From Bowmanella yangjiangensis (lineage in GTDB: Bacteria > Pseudomonadota > Gammaproteobacteria > Enterobacterales > Alteromonadaceae), in contig NZ_JAFKCS010000030.1 of the NCBI RefSeq assembly GCF_017255015.1, positions 1-38,836 on the forward strand: a stretch of DNA of 38,836 nucleotides. Direction: 5' to 3'. Shown here piece by piece: positions 29,492 through 38,119 of this stretch. Position numbers and translations under genes: made by a program. Below the pieces are notes generated by a model that saw nothing but the letters and a program-made list of their open reading frames with translations, was not told the DNA's origin and searched no databases. The first letter of the stretch is position 1, and each line of letters begins with the position of its first letter.

Positions 29492-30454
29492 ATGCAACAT
29501 TTTCAGGATTTTTACCGCCTTATTGCTGGCACTGAACTGTCTCCCTGGCTGGAAGTACTGCCAGCGCAGTTGGCCGATTGGTATAAGCAACATAAAACCG
29601 ATCTGGATAAATGGCAGAAATTACTCAGTAAACTACCCATAACGCAGCCAGCAGATATTGATTTGCTCCGCCAGGTCAGAGTCGGTAGCGAGCACGATGT
29701 GACGCCCCATGAGCAGAAACAGATCCTGGGTCTACTGCAGCAGTTTAAGCCTTGGCGTAAAGGTCCATTTCATATCCATGGTGTGCATATTGATACCGAG
29801 TGGCGTTCTGATTGGAAATGGGACAGAGTGCTCCCCCATTTAAGTCCTTTGGCCGGGCGTTCCGTGTTGGATGTAGGCTGTGGCAGCGGCTATCACTTGT
29901 GGCGCATGCGTGGTGAAGGTGCAAAATTGGCAGTTGGCGTTGACCCTTATCCGCTATTTTTAATGCAGTTCATGATTCTTAATCACTTTATTGGCGACGA
30001 TGGCGTATTTCAGCTCCCTCTTGGGATCGAAGCTTTGCCTGAACTAAAGAGTTTCGATACGGTGTTTTCCATGGGTGTGCTGTATCACAGAAAGAGCCCG
30101 CTGGACTTCTTACAACAGCTCAAAAGCCTGCTTAGAAAAGACGGTGAATTGGTATTAGAGACCCTGGTGGTAGATGGCGATGCACAGACCGTATTGCTGC
30201 CCGGCGAGCGCTATGCCCAGATGCGTAATGTGTGGTTTATTCCAAGCGTAGCGGCACTGGAAAACTGGCTGGCGCGGGTGGGCTTTAGTGACATCCGTAC
30301 GGTAGATGTGTCCACCACCAGTTTGGATGAGCAGCGCAGTACAGAATGGATGCGCACCCATTCACTGAAAGACTTCCTGGATCCCAACGACTTAAGCAAG
30401 ACCATTGAAGGCTACCCTGCTCCAGTACGGGCCGTCACTATTGCCAAAGCCTGA
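29492..30454 (+). CDS. cmoB: tRNA U34 carboxymethyltransferase CmoB
   Basis: This 320-residue enzyme transfers the carboxymethyl group of carboxy-SAM to 5-hydroxyuridine at position 34 to give cmo5U in tRNAs decoding four-codon boxes. It matches CmoB along its length, with [20 protein letters not shown] before the core and [15 protein letters not shown] for cofactor binding. [16 protein letters not shown] and [14 protein letters not shown] follow. It is the second gene of the cmoA-cmoB operon. The tRNA hydroxylation genes needed earlier in the pathway (trhO or trhP) are not in the window. Confidence 0.97.
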   Translation: MQHFQDFYRLIAGTELSPWLEVLPAQLADWYKQHKTDLDKWQKLLSKLPITQPADIDLLRQVRVGSEHDVTPHEQKQILGLLQQFKPWRKGPFHIHGVHIDTEWRSDWKWDRVLPHLSPLAGRSVLDVGCGSGYHLWRMRGEGAKLAVGVDPYPLFLMQFMILNHFIGDDGVFQLPLGIEALPELKSFDTVFSMGVLYHRKSPLDFLQQLKSLLRKDGELVLETLVVDGDAQTVLLPGERYAQMRNVWFIPSVAALENWLARVGFSDIRTVDVSTTSLDEQRSTEWMRTHSLKDFLDPNDLSKTIEGYPAPVRAVTIAKA

Positions 30455-30462
30455 GCAAGTAT

Positions 30463-30488
30463 TTAGCCGCCTGGCGTAAGGCGACTAA
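30463..30488. terminator. possible terminator hairpin between cmoB and the YdeI-like gene
   Basis: TTAGCCGCCT / AGGCGACTAA form a 10-bp stem with one mismatch around a GGCGTA loop. It covers the stop of the convergent YdeI-like gene. There is no clear T run on either strand, so terminator function is uncertain. Confidence 0.4.
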
Positions 30489-31027
30489 GCAACCTCAGGT
30501 GCCGATAAGGCCTTACTGTAAAAGCCCGAAGGATCAAAGCAGCATACCCGTTTCTTTCCCGACGCCAACATGTTACAGGCGTCCTGAATACGCTTTGCCC
30601 TGGTTTTGGCCTGTTTAGCCGTGGTTATCCAATGCAGCCAATCAACCCGGGCAAGCGTGGTGGTTGCCTGCCAGGTGGCTTGCGCCTCTGGCACAGTGTT
30701 TAATGCTTGCTGAAAATCAGCAGGAAGCTCGGGCTCAGGCTCTTCAGCCACCGCCTGTATCTCAAATTCAACCACATCACCAAAGCTCACGGAAGCGGCC
30801 TGCATGAGTGCGAGATTGACTTTAAGCCAATGGCTCTTTCGGCCATCTGGCTCCAGTTGTGCGGTAAAACTGTGGCTATTGATGTATCCGTCTATACTGG
30901 TTCGACCGCGCCTGGGCAGCTTTTCACTGACATCGAGCGGCAACACAATAAATGACCATTCTTCATTGCCCGAATCTTTCGGACGCAACAATTCAGCATG
31001 AAATTGTGATTTAGTATCTCGGGCCAT
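30485..31027 (-). CDS. YdeI-like DUF1905 protein
   Basis: This 180-residue protein has an N-terminal DUF1905-type beta domain (about 8-95, FHAELLRPKDSGNEEWSFIVLP, RTSIDGYINSHSFTAQL). Its C-terminal helical region is like YdeI / bacteriocin-protection proteins (about 125-165, WLHWITTAKQAKTRAKRIQDA). It starts at ATG 31027 with a perfect AGGAGG 5 bases upstream; upstream in-frame sequence to 31147 is not counted. The molecular function is unknown. It is divergent from the LysE-type exporter gene. Confidence 0.82.
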   Translation of the reverse strand: MARDTKSQFHAELLRPKDSGNEEWSFIVLPLDVSEKLPRRGRTSIDGYINSHSFTAQLEPDGRKSHWLKVNLALMQAASVSFGDVVEFEIQAVAEEPEPELPADFQQALNTVPEAQATWQATTTLARVDWLHWITTAKQAKTRAKRIQDACNMLASGKKRVCCFDPSGFYSKALSAPEVA

Positions 31028-31212
31028 AAATGCCTCCTGAATTTCCATATTGCAGCCAGCCAATTTTTCACCGACCCAGCTTAGCATCTTGGCGGAATGC
31101 CTTGTCAAGGTGGCCAATATAGCGCCTAAGAAACAGCCAAACAGCAATTTTCTTCAATACGTCGCCCTGACATCCAGACAGACTGCCCCCAACCAACTGA
31201 TTAAGGAGCGGT

Positions 31213-31806
31213 ATGAGCTTTGCCATGCTTTTATCTATGGGGGCGTTTGCACTGGCAGCGTCAATCTCACCTGGCCCGGTTAACCTGGTCTGTTTAAGCA
31301 GCGGAACCCGCTACCCAGTAGCACAAGGGCTGATATTCGTCACCGGCGCAACGCTGGGCTTTGTGCTGTTGTTTCTGGCCATTGGCTTGGGCCTTTATTC
31401 GGCTATGCAGCTTGTGGCTGGGCTTGATAACCTGCTGCGCTGGCTGGGTGCGGTGTTTTTACTGTATTTAAGTCTGCAACTAATGCGTGATAACGGCCGT
31501 TTATCTGACGATCGCAAACTTAGCGCCCCCGGTTTTTTCACCGGCGCGCTGATGCAATGGCTTAATCCTAAAGCCTGGCTGGCGTCAGCGTCCGGCATTG
31601 CCGCCTACACTAATGGCCAGGATATATGGCAGGTGGCCGTATTCGCCGGGCTGTATCTGCCGATTTGCTGGCTGTCACTAAGCTGCTGGGTCTATGCCGG
31701 AGCCTACTTGCAGCGCCATGTTCACCGCCCTCTAACCATGATAATTATCAACCGCACTCTGGCGCTGCTACTTGCATTGAGTACGCTGTATCTGTTGTTC
31801 GGGTAA
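31213..31806 (+). CDS. LysE/RhtB family translocator
   Basis: This 197-residue inner-membrane protein has about six hydrophobic spans and the family N-terminus AASISPGPVNLVCLSSGTRY, with the conserved Pro-Gly-Pro. LysE/RhtB proteins export amino acids or related metabolites. The substrate cannot be deduced. The start is ATG 31213 with AAGGAG 5 bases upstream. Its last 39 bases overlap the end of the convergent AraC-type gene, which is the obvious candidate regulator. Confidence 0.9.
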   Translation: MSFAMLLSMGAFALAASISPGPVNLVCLSSGTRYPVAQGLIFVTGATLGFVLLFLAIGLGLYSAMQLVAGLDNLLRWLGAVFLLYLSLQLMRDNGRLSDDRKLSAPGFFTGALMQWLNPKAWLASASGIAAYTNGQDIWQVAVFAGLYLPICWLSLSCWVYAGAYLQRHVHRPLTMIIINRTLALLLALSTLYLLFG

Positions 31807-32625
31807 AGATTGACGATACTGTTTAGGCGTAGCCGCCACCAGTCGCTTAAAGGTACGCTGAAAATGCGCCTGGTCGGCAAAGCCCAGTTCCAAGGCCGTT
31901 TGTGCAATGGGTTGGCCCTGCTTTAACGCGTGCTGACCCAGTTGTACCCGACAATTCAGTAAATACGCATGAGGGGTTAACCCGAAATACTGTTTAAAAG
32001 CCCGCACCAAATGACCAGGGCTGTAGCCAGATTGCTCACATAAGCTATCCAGAGACACATCATCTGCCGCATGCATGCGAATATAATCGGCCAGTTTTTG
32101 CAGCTTTTGCGGCACAGCGGCTAACCGCGGCGCTTGGCTGTCGGCTAGTTCGAAGAACAAGGCACTGAGGTATTCCACAACCGCCACTTGCTTATCCAGC
32201 AATACACGGCTGTCATCCAACAAACAATCGGCCAGTTGGCAATAACCATCAAACCATTGGGGCTCGCGGATCACCGACGTGGTGATATCCTGCCAGTGGC
32301 AACTGCCTAGCAGCCCGGCATCAAAGCGCAGTTGAGTCAGCCAATTGGCATCGATATACAGCATCAGATAGCCCCAGGGCTGGTTATCAACCGGATTGCA
32401 GGCATGCACCCAATGGGGATTCATCATCACAAGAGTGCCAGCCGTGACCAGCACCTCCTTATCCTGATAAACAAAGGTACTGCACCCCTCGGTGATCGCC
32501 CCCAAAGACCACTGCAGGTGACTATGCGGCGCATAACAAACCTTGCGCCCTTCCCTGACAACCCGCAGCTCCACATAAGGCATACGAGGGTCTCGCCAAA
32601 ACAAGGGGCCACTGCTTTGGGCCAT
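31768..32625 (-). CDS. AraC family transcriptional regulator
   Basis: This 285-residue regulator has an N-terminal cupin-like effector domain (about 15-150, YAPHSHLQWSLGAITEG) and a C-terminal AraC DNA-binding domain with two helix-turn-helix motifs. The first is SLDSLCEQSGYSPGHLVRAF. The second is PIAQTALELGFADQAHFQRT followed by FKRLVAATPKQYR. The start is ATG 32625 with AGGAG 7 bases upstream. It ends inside the convergent LysE-type gene and lies 33 bases downstream of the VOC gene, with which it may be cotranscribed. The target genes are likely the neighbouring exporter, but this is inference. Confidence 0.92.
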   Translation of the reverse strand: MAQSSGPLFWRDPRMPYVELRVVREGRKVCYAPHSHLQWSLGAITEGCSTFVYQDKEVLVTAGTLVMMNPHWVHACNPVDNQPWGYLMLYIDANWLTQLRFDAGLLGSCHWQDITTSVIREPQWFDGYCQLADCLLDDSRVLLDKQVAVVEYLSALFFELADSQAPRLAAVPQKLQKLADYIRMHAADDVSLDSLCEQSGYSPGHLVRAFKQYFGLTPHAYLLNCRVQLGQHALKQGQPIAQTALELGFADQAHFQRTFKRLVAATPKQYRQSLPEQQIQRTQCK

Positions 32626-32658
32626 AGTCAAACTCCTGCTCACTATTCACTCGCGAGT

Positions 32659-33009
32659 TTAGTTGTGTTGCAACACATTGATTAAGGTGCCTTGCGGGTC
32701 GCGAATATAGAAGCGGCGCACGCCCCAGGGTTCAAAGGTCGGGCCGTATTCAAGAGCAATACCGGCGGCTTTCACGCGGCTAAGCACCGCATCCAGATCA
32801 TCCACTTCGATAGACAAATCCGGCACTTCAGTATCAGCGCCGCCTTGTGAAGCCAGACTGATTTGCGTGGTCATGCTATTGCCGGCACTTAAGGTCTTGA
32901 TCCAGCCATGATCCATCACCAGTTCCAAGTCAAAAATAGCAGTATAAAATGCACAGGCCTTATCCGTATCCGGTGCAGAGATATTGGCTACAATTCGTTT
33001 TACCGCCAT
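32659..33009 (-). CDS. VOC (glyoxalase/bleomycin-resistance fold) protein
   Basis: This 116-residue single-domain member of the vicinal oxygen chelate superfamily shows two beta-alpha-beta-beta-beta halves: IVANISAPDTDKACAFYTAIF and EVDDLDAVLSRVKAAGIALE, ending RRFYIRDPQGTLINVLQH. Members include glyoxalase I, dioxygenases and antibiotic-binding proteins, and nothing here tells them apart. The start is ATG 33009 with AGGAG 7 bases upstream. It may be the first gene of a VOC-araC transcript. Confidence 0.88.
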   Translation of the reverse strand: MAVKRIVANISAPDTDKACAFYTAIFDLELVMDHGWIKTLSAGNSMTTQISLASQGGADTEVPDLSIEVDDLDAVLSRVKAAGIALEYGPTFEPWGVRRFYIRDPQGTLINVLQHN

Positions 33010-33164
33010 TGTTATGCTCCTGCCTGTATGCTGCTTGGCTTCAACCCTAACATAGTCATCAGCTGAATTTAAAAACGCGTTACAAATTGTCTCGAAATTG
33101 ATAGTACTGTGCGATTCAAGACATCAGTTTGACTTCAATAAAGCCAACTGCCGGGCTAAAAAGT

Positions 33165-33410
33165 TCAGGGCTGTTTTTCCAGCAACGCTTTGATACTGCT
33201 CACCACCAAATCCAGGTCAGCAATATGCAAGTGGTGTTGTTCCGATTCTGAATAGACCACTTGCGCCGCCGTTGAGAGCTTCAGAAAATTCACCTCGGCA
33301 CTTCCATATAACCGCGCCATTTTCGCCGCAATATCTGCTGGCACAAATTCCGGGTCATAAGGCTTGTCGTCCGGTTTTGCGCGCAGAATGATCAGAGGTT
33401 TGTCGCCCAC
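33165..33410 (-). pseudogene. C-terminal remnant of an alpha/beta hydrolase
   Basis: This 81-codon reading frame opens with GTG 33410 just after an in-frame TAA at 33417-33419. Its sequence (GDKPLIILRAKPDD ... YSESEQHHLHIADLDLVVSSIKALLEK) resembles the last quarter of alpha/beta hydrolases, where the catalytic His (here H59 in QHHLHI) sits before a D-x-x-x-L-V-x-x-x-I helix. The nucleophile Ser and acid Asp parts of the fold are missing. The metallo-beta-lactamase gene ends only 16 bases upstream, so there is no room for the missing part. It is most likely a leftover from a rearrangement. A small independent protein is the alternative. Confidence 0.55.
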
Positions 33411-33426
33411 AGTAGGTTATTGACCT

Positions 33427-34218
33427 TTATAGCGTTTTCTGCGCCTTAACTATCTCAATGGTATGAGTCAAAAGGTCCTGGCCACCGGGCAAGCCATGGC
33501 CAGGGATGACTAATTCAGCCTTAGGATACTGCTGCAAAATCCGGGTGACCGACACCGGCCACTCGGCCAGATCTGCATGTGAGGTGTTACCGGCGTTCTG
33601 ACGCGCCAGTTCATGCACGGCGCAGCCACCAAATAAAACTTTAGCCTCTGGCACATACACGGCCAGATTATCCGGCGCGTGGCCATGGCCGGGGTAAAAC
33701 AATTCAACCGGACCAAATTGCAAGGAATCGCCGCTGGCTGATAAGGCTGGCAATGTGTTCTGTGGTATTTCATTGCCTTCAGCTTTAGCCAATTGGCGGG
33801 TTAACAAGGTGGCATAGGTTTTCACCCCTGCCAGCTTAAGCACCTCCACGCCTTCCACCCTGTCATCGTGAAAATGGGTGGAAATAGCACGGGTAACCGG
33901 CAAACCAATCTGCACTTTTATTTCATGCAGCAACGCGCGGGTGTTCTCTGCACCCCAGGCCGTATCAATTAACAGCAGTTCGTTACCCTCTTTGACTATC
34001 AGTCCATTTGATGGATAAAGCACGCCGTTGTAGTCGTGGGTGGCAATATGGCTCCATACCCCGTCAGCCAGCTTAAACAGGCGCACTTCCCCTTCCGGGA
34101 TCTCTGCTGCCTGAGGGTATCCATCCAGTCGCTCTGCGCCGTTGGCTACCACAGTGATGGCACAAAATGACAGGGAAAATAGGCGAAATGTCGGGAAAAA
34201 TCGAAAACGGCTAGACAT
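33427..34218 (-). CDS. subclass B1 metallo-beta-lactamase, VIM-like
   Basis: This 263-residue periplasmic zinc beta-lactamase hydrolyses beta-lactams, as a class including carbapenems. The ATG at 34218 has AAGGA 7 bases upstream and is followed by a signal peptide (hydrophobic [18 protein letters not shown]). All B1 zinc ligands are present: H115, H117 and D119 in THFHDDR, H180 in GHGHAPDN, C199 in [10 protein letters not shown] and H241 in [10 protein letters not shown]. Whole blocks match VIM enzymes from memory without gaps, such as [45 protein letters not shown] and DLAEWP. It is clearly VIM-like but not a VIM allele. It has its own promoter and is not next to an integrase in this window. 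Confidence 0.93.
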   Translation of the reverse strand: MSSRFRFFPTFRLFSLSFCAITVVANGAERLDGYPQAAEIPEGEVRLFKLADGVWSHIATHDYNGVLYPSNGLIVKEGNELLLIDTAWGAENTRALLHEIKVQIGLPVTRAISTHFHDDRVEGVEVLKLAGVKTYATLLTRQLAKAEGNEIPQNTLPALSASGDSLQFGPVELFYPGHGHAPDNLAVYVPEAKVLFGGCAVHELARQNAGNTSHADLAEWPVSVTRILQQYPKAELVIPGHGLPGGQDLLTHTIEIVKAQKTL

Positions 34219-34289
34219 AACAACATCCTTACTTTGGACAGCCACCAGGCTTATCCTTTCTTACTGGTTAGTGTCGAGGGAGTCGCCAA

Positions 34290-34318
34290 ACTATAAAGAG
34301 TTGTGAGCCCGGCGCCAA
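34290..34318 (-). promoter_or_regulatory. candidate promoter of the metallo-beta-lactamase gene
   Basis: Minus strand: -35 TTGGCG (34318-34313), 17-base spacer, -10 TATAGT (34295-34290). The predicted start is near 34283, about 65 bases before the ATG. No regulator-type inverted repeat is seen around it. Confidence 0.55.
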
Positions 34319-34390
34319 TAAAAAAGCCAGGAGACTGCCACTAGTGGTTAAGGCAGCGAAAGCTGTCGAATCGCCTATTACCGCTTATCA

Positions 34391-34417
34391 TAAAAAAGGC
34401 GGCCAACCGGCCGCCTT
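34391..34417 (-). terminator. rho-independent terminator of the amidohydrolase gene
   Basis: On the minus strand a perfect 9-bp G/C-rich stem, AAGGCGGCC / GGCCGCCTT with a four-base loop, runs into six T residues. It starts 16 bases after the amidohydrolase stop. Confidence 0.92.
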
Positions 34418-34432
34418 AACATTTGACTGTAT

Positions 34433-37400
34433 TTAGTGCTCGTGCACCCAGTGCAACGAGCGGGCTTTGGCCTCCAGATTTTGCTGGGTTTGCACCGGCA
34501 TACTCTGTACCTTGCTGTTTTCAAAGAAAAACGCCTTGCGCTTATCTTTGCTGCCCACCTCGTTCATGGTTTTCGCATCGTAAATACGGCCGTTAAGCAC
34601 GGTGTAATCCACATATTCTGAGCGTTTAAGGTCGCTTAGCACATCGCCGTCTATCACCACCATATCGGCAAGCTTACCGACCTCCAGGCTACCTATGTCT
34701 TTATCCATACCCAAGTGTTTAGCGCCATCGATAGTGCCGCCACGTATAGCCTCCCAAGGAGTAAAACCGCCCTGCTGCATATGCCACAGCTCCCAATGTG
34801 CGCCCAGCCCCGGACGCTGACCGTGCGCACCAATATGCACGCTGACCCCATTGTCGCGCAGCTTTTTCGCGTAAGCGGCTACATCAAAGTGGTGGTATTG
34901 CTCATCCGGCGCGGTGGGGCGGCGAATAGCGCGGCTATCCAGCATATAATGCGGGGTATAACGCAGCAGGCGCTCGTTCTTCCACACCTCGGTTTTATCG
35001 TACCAATACTCTTCACCCATAATAGTGCCCATGGTCACCACAAAGGTGGGAGTGTAGCCGTAGCCCGATGCTGCCCAAAGCTGGGTCACATCGGAATAGG
35101 CATTGGACAGCGGGATGGAGTGTTCGAGACCGGTATGGCCGTCAACCAGCATGGTCATATCCAGCAGGAAGCGACCTGCCCCTTCTGGCACCACCATCAT
35201 GCCCAGATCCTTACCAGCAGCAATAATCTGCTGGCGCACATCACGGCGTGGCTGGTTATAGCTTTTCACCGAAATCGCACCCACGTCTTTCAGACGCTGC
35301 AAATGGAATTTGGCATCACCGGCGTCATCAAAAATGGCTTTGATGGATGGCCAGTTGGCGCCATATAAAATGGTGCCGGTGGAATAAATACGTGGGGCGA
35401 TGATCTCGCCAGCCTTTTGCATTTCGGACGCCGAGAATATTTCTGTGGTGTCGTTAGATGGGTCGTGAATGGTGGTCACGCCAAAGGCCACATCGGCAAA
35501 GTTACGCCAGTTCTGACGCGGGATAATTTCATCACTGCCTTGCGAGCCGTGCGCATGGGCATCAATCAGCCCAGGGATCACCGTTTTGCCACTGATATCC
35601 AGTACCTGGGCGCTACGAGGGATCTCCACTTCACCTTGCTTGCCAATAGCCTTAATGCGGTTGTTCTCAATCAGCACCACACCGTTTTCTATCACTTCCT
35701 GGCTTTGGTTGGCATCGCGCATGGTTACCAAACGCCCGCCCACCAAGGCTTTCAGCCCGCCCGGCTTATCCGCTTTATGTTTAAACGACAGATCAATCCC
35801 TTCGCTGACCGGCTCTGGCAAGGTGTCGGGAGCGCCGTCGACAAAACTAAAGGCCTCTTTTAGTTCACGTTCAAACAACAGCGGCCCATGGTGCCAGCTT
35901 AAGGCCTGATTGTCGGCCCGCCAGGTCAGAAACTCACCGGCACGGCTGGATACTTGCTTAACCGGCAGCGAGCTCATGGTTGGTCCCACCGTTAACAGCT
36001 TGCCGGTCTCGGCATAGGGGGCAATATAGGCATTGTACTGATAGGTAAAGGCCAGCCACTTACGGTCGTGAGATAAACGGAACTCCACCGCCTGGTCGCC
36101 GCCATCCAAGTGTTCACGCTTATCTTTACCGTCCAGATTAACGCTCACCAGTTTAGTATTTGTGGAGGAAGGCTCGGTAAAATATACCCGGCTGTTATCA
36201 CCGGCAAAATGCGGTGCAGAGCCACTATTCACCAGCTTGCGGTTTTCACCGCTTTTGATATCCGCCAGATAAATACCAGGCTCCAGCGACCACTCGGGGC
36301 TCAGCAGATAACCGCCAGTGAACTTACGATACACCACCTGGCTACCGTCTAGATTAAAGCTTGGCTCGGCATAATGGCCGGGCTGCGCGCTCACCACTTT
36401 GCTGCGCCCGCCTTTGGCGGGAATCACTCTGACCTCACCCAACTTTTGGTCATTCCAGGTGGTATACACAATGGATTTACCGTCATTACTAAAGCGTGGA
36501 TAAAACTCATCCTGCTCGTTCTGGCTGGTCAGGCGTTTGAGCTTGCCGCTTTTAAGGTCTTTGACGTACAGCTTGCCCAGGGCTTGGAACAAGGCGGTTT
36601 TACCGTCCGGCGAAGTTTGCGCCCAGCGGATCATTTTCACATCAAATTCATCCGGCGCCACATCCACAGGGAAGCGCAGCGCCTTGGCAATCTGCTTTTC
36701 AACCTTAACGTCCACCGGCACTTGGGCCACTTCTTTACCGTTCATATTGATTTTATGGAAGGTACCGCCGGTCCAGTACAGAATCTCTTGGCTATCTGGC
36801 GTCCAGTCGAAATAAGCAAAGTATCCTTCCGAGCCAAAACCTTCCTGCATGTCGCGCTCAAGTTTATCGGTCAGCAGGGTTTCACGGCCGGAGGTTAAGT
36901 CCATCACAAACAAGCCGGTGTTTTCTCTTACCCGGCGCACAAAAGCCAGTTGCTTGCCATCCGGCGACGGGGTGGGCACAACCGCGCCACCTACCCCACT
37001 TACCAAAGTGATATCCTCGCCAGTTTGCCGGTCATAGCGACGAATAGCGAAAATGCTCTTCAGCGGGTCGCGGTTATATTCAAAGGTACCGCCTGGGCTC
37101 ATGTCCTTGGTGTAATAGATGTAGCGGCCATCCGGGGAAAAGGCCGGGTCGGCCTGGTTTTGCTGCTCGGTTTTGCCGTTATCCCGCTCTTTAATGGGCA
37201 AGCCGCTGCCACCGCTATGGTGAAACAGCCAAATCTCTCCGGCTGGAATACTGCGAGTGGAAACCTTACCTATGGTCGCCGCAATATACTGGCCATCCGG
37301 GCTCCACTTGGGGGAATGCACCACATCTTTTTGAACTTTGGTGACTTGCTTAAGATCGCTGCCATCGAGCTTCATGGTCCACACGTTGGTATTGCCATCG

Positions 37401-37744
37401 CGGTCCGAAATAAACGCTATGCGCTGGCCATCCGGGCTAATGGCCGGATGCACGTTAAAGGCCAGATCATTAGTCAGCGCCTTAGCGCTACCGCCTTTGA
37501 TATCACTGATATACAGGTCGCCCAGCATATCAAACACAAACTGCTTGCCGTTTGGGCTGATATCCAAACTCGACCAGGTGGTTTGATTGGTACTGATGCT
37601 GACGCTGGTCATCTCCAGCGGTGGATTTAGCACATCCCATTTGGGCTCTTGGTCTTTGCCATCGGTTTGTTCAGCCATCAGAGCGGGGCTGCCCAGTCCC
37701 ATTATCAGGGCCAGAGCGATAGGGGTAAGTTTTCCTGTTGTCAC
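34433..37744 (-). CDS. exported TolB-type beta-propeller / amidohydrolase fusion protein
   Basis: This 1,103-residue protein has a signal peptide (LTPIALALIMGLGSPALMA). From about 55 to 615 there are repeated PD40/TolB-like blades, seen as recurring SPDGK-type turns (for example ISPDGQRIAFISD, FSPDGRYIYYTKD, PSPDGKQLAFVRR). From about 665 to 1075 comes an amidohydrolase domain with the metal motif HAH (H730, H732 in GLIDAHAHGS), a candidate carboxylated Lys K827 (ISVKSYN) and H875 (LEHSIP). At the usual third-His segment the text is VVPEGAG rather than HAEG, so metal binding may differ. It is probably a periplasmic peptidase- or imidopeptidase-like hydrolase; the substrate is unknown. The start codon is GTG 37744 with GAGG 9 bases upstream. 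Confidence 0.88.
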   Translation of the reverse strand: MTTGKLTPIALALIMGLGSPALMAEQTDGKDQEPKWDVLNPPLEMTSVSISTNQTTWSSLDISPNGKQFVFDMLGDLYISDIKGGSAKALTNDLAFNVHPAISPDGQRIAFISDRDGNTNVWTMKLDGSDLKQVTKVQKDVVHSPKWSPDGQYIAATIGKVSTRSIPAGEIWLFHHSGGSGLPIKERDNGKTEQQNQADPAFSPDGRYIYYTKDMSPGGTFEYNRDPLKSIFAIRRYDRQTGEDITLVSGVGGAVVPTPSPDGKQLAFVRRVRENTGLFVMDLTSGRETLLTDKLERDMQEGFGSEGYFAYFDWTPDSQEILYWTGGTFHKINMNGKEVAQVPVDVKVEKQIAKALRFPVDVAPDEFDVKMIRWAQTSPDGKTALFQALGKLYVKDLKSGKLKRLTSQNEQDEFYPRFSNDGKSIVYTTWNDQKLGEVRVIPAKGGRSKVVSAQPGHYAEPSFNLDGSQVVYRKFTGGYLLSPEWSLEPGIYLADIKSGENRKLVNSGSAPHFAGDNSRVYFTEPSSTNTKLVSVNLDGKDKREHLDGGDQAVEFRLSHDRKWLAFTYQYNAYIAPYAETGKLLTVGPTMSSLPVKQVSSRAGEFLTWRADNQALSWHHGPLLFERELKEAFSFVDGAPDTLPEPVSEGIDLSFKHKADKPGGLKALVGGRLVTMRDANQSQEVIENGVVLIENNRIKAIGKQGEVEIPRSAQVLDISGKTVIPGLIDAHAHGSQGSDEIIPRQNWRNFADVAFGVTTIHDPSNDTTEIFSASEMQKAGEIIAPRIYSTGTILYGANWPSIKAIFDDAGDAKFHLQRLKDVGAISVKSYNQPRRDVRQQIIAAGKDLGMMVVPEGAGRFLLDMTMLVDGHTGLEHSIPLSNAYSDVTQLWAASGYGYTPTFVVTMGTIMGEEYWYDKTEVWKNERLLRYTPHYMLDSRAIRRPTAPDEQYHHFDVAAYAKKLRDNGVSVHIGAHGQRPGLGAHWELWHMQQGGFTPWEAIRGGTIDGAKHLGMDKDIGSLEVGKLADMVVIDGDVLSDLKRSEYVDYTVLNGRIYDAKTMNEVGSKDKRKAFFFENSKVQSMPVQTQQNLEAKARSLHWVHEH

Positions 37745-38058
37745 TGTGTTCTGCCTCTTATCGTTATGTTTTATTTTGTTGTAAATCCATCATGCCAGAC
37801 CTTGCCGGCAGGTCATAGCCCAAGCACTGTTGTGGCACACAAACATCTTAGACGCCTAACCAGACACGGCCAGCTTACGGGTAAATTCGGCCAATTTTTT
37901 AGGAAGGTGCTGTTGAACACTCAGAGCCATGAAGCTTTAATACAGAGGAATATGATGTCTGCGTAGTAACTGGAAAATCGGTTAGCTAGGGTTAGTAAAT
38001 TGTACGCCCTGCCCGCTTTAAATACTGACTTCGTTTTCCTTGTAATTGAGTTATCGAT
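37745..38058. other. 314-base gene-free stretch upstream of the amidohydrolase gene
   Basis: No coding region is convincing here; plus-strand readings in it are extensions of frames opposite the amidohydrolase. It should hold the amidohydrolase promoter on the minus strand, but no clear -35/-10 pair stands out. An isolated GTTAGGC heptamer (minus strand, 37860-37854) resembles an attC core but has no partner. Confidence 0.5.
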
Positions 38059-38116
38059 GCGTGCCCGTTAACGCGGGGGAAGTCCATTGGGCGACTTCAA
38101 GACCTTGCTAGGCACG
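38059..38116 (-). other. attC-like recombination site (candidate)
   Basis: On the minus strand a 58-base imperfect palindrome starts CGTGCCTAGC and ends GTTAACGGGCACG. It contains an inner perfect stem GAAGTC / GACTTC with an 8-base loop. The size, the nested arms with unpaired middle and the outer GTGCC/GGCAC arms are those of an integron attC site. The left core reads GCCTAGC rather than GCCTAAC. The right core reads GTTAACGGGC rather than GTTAGGC, so it is degenerate or divergent. The outer GTGCC arm matches the clean core GTTAGGCAC at 38527-38519 on the other side of the small gene. Confidence 0.45.
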
Positions 38117-38119
38117 TCT

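Noticed and set aside
33010-33164. attC-like site downstream of the metallo-beta-lactamase that would make it an integron cassette
   Set aside because: I looked for GTTRRRY/RYYYAAC cores with a hairpin on both sides of the gene (also 34219-34390). No supported pair was found, and the gene has its own promoter, unlike typical cassettes.
36950-37630. Long plus-strand open frame (226 codons) opposite the amidohydrolase gene, and similar ones at 34715-35368 and 36374-36898
   Set aside because: They are mirror frames of a strongly supported gene. Their translations lack domain features and there is no ribosome-binding site or promoter logic.
37854-37860. GTTAGGC heptamer (minus strand), possible second attC core
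   Set aside because: No matching RYYYAAC partner or hairpin is found in the 200 bases on the side where the rest of an attC should be.
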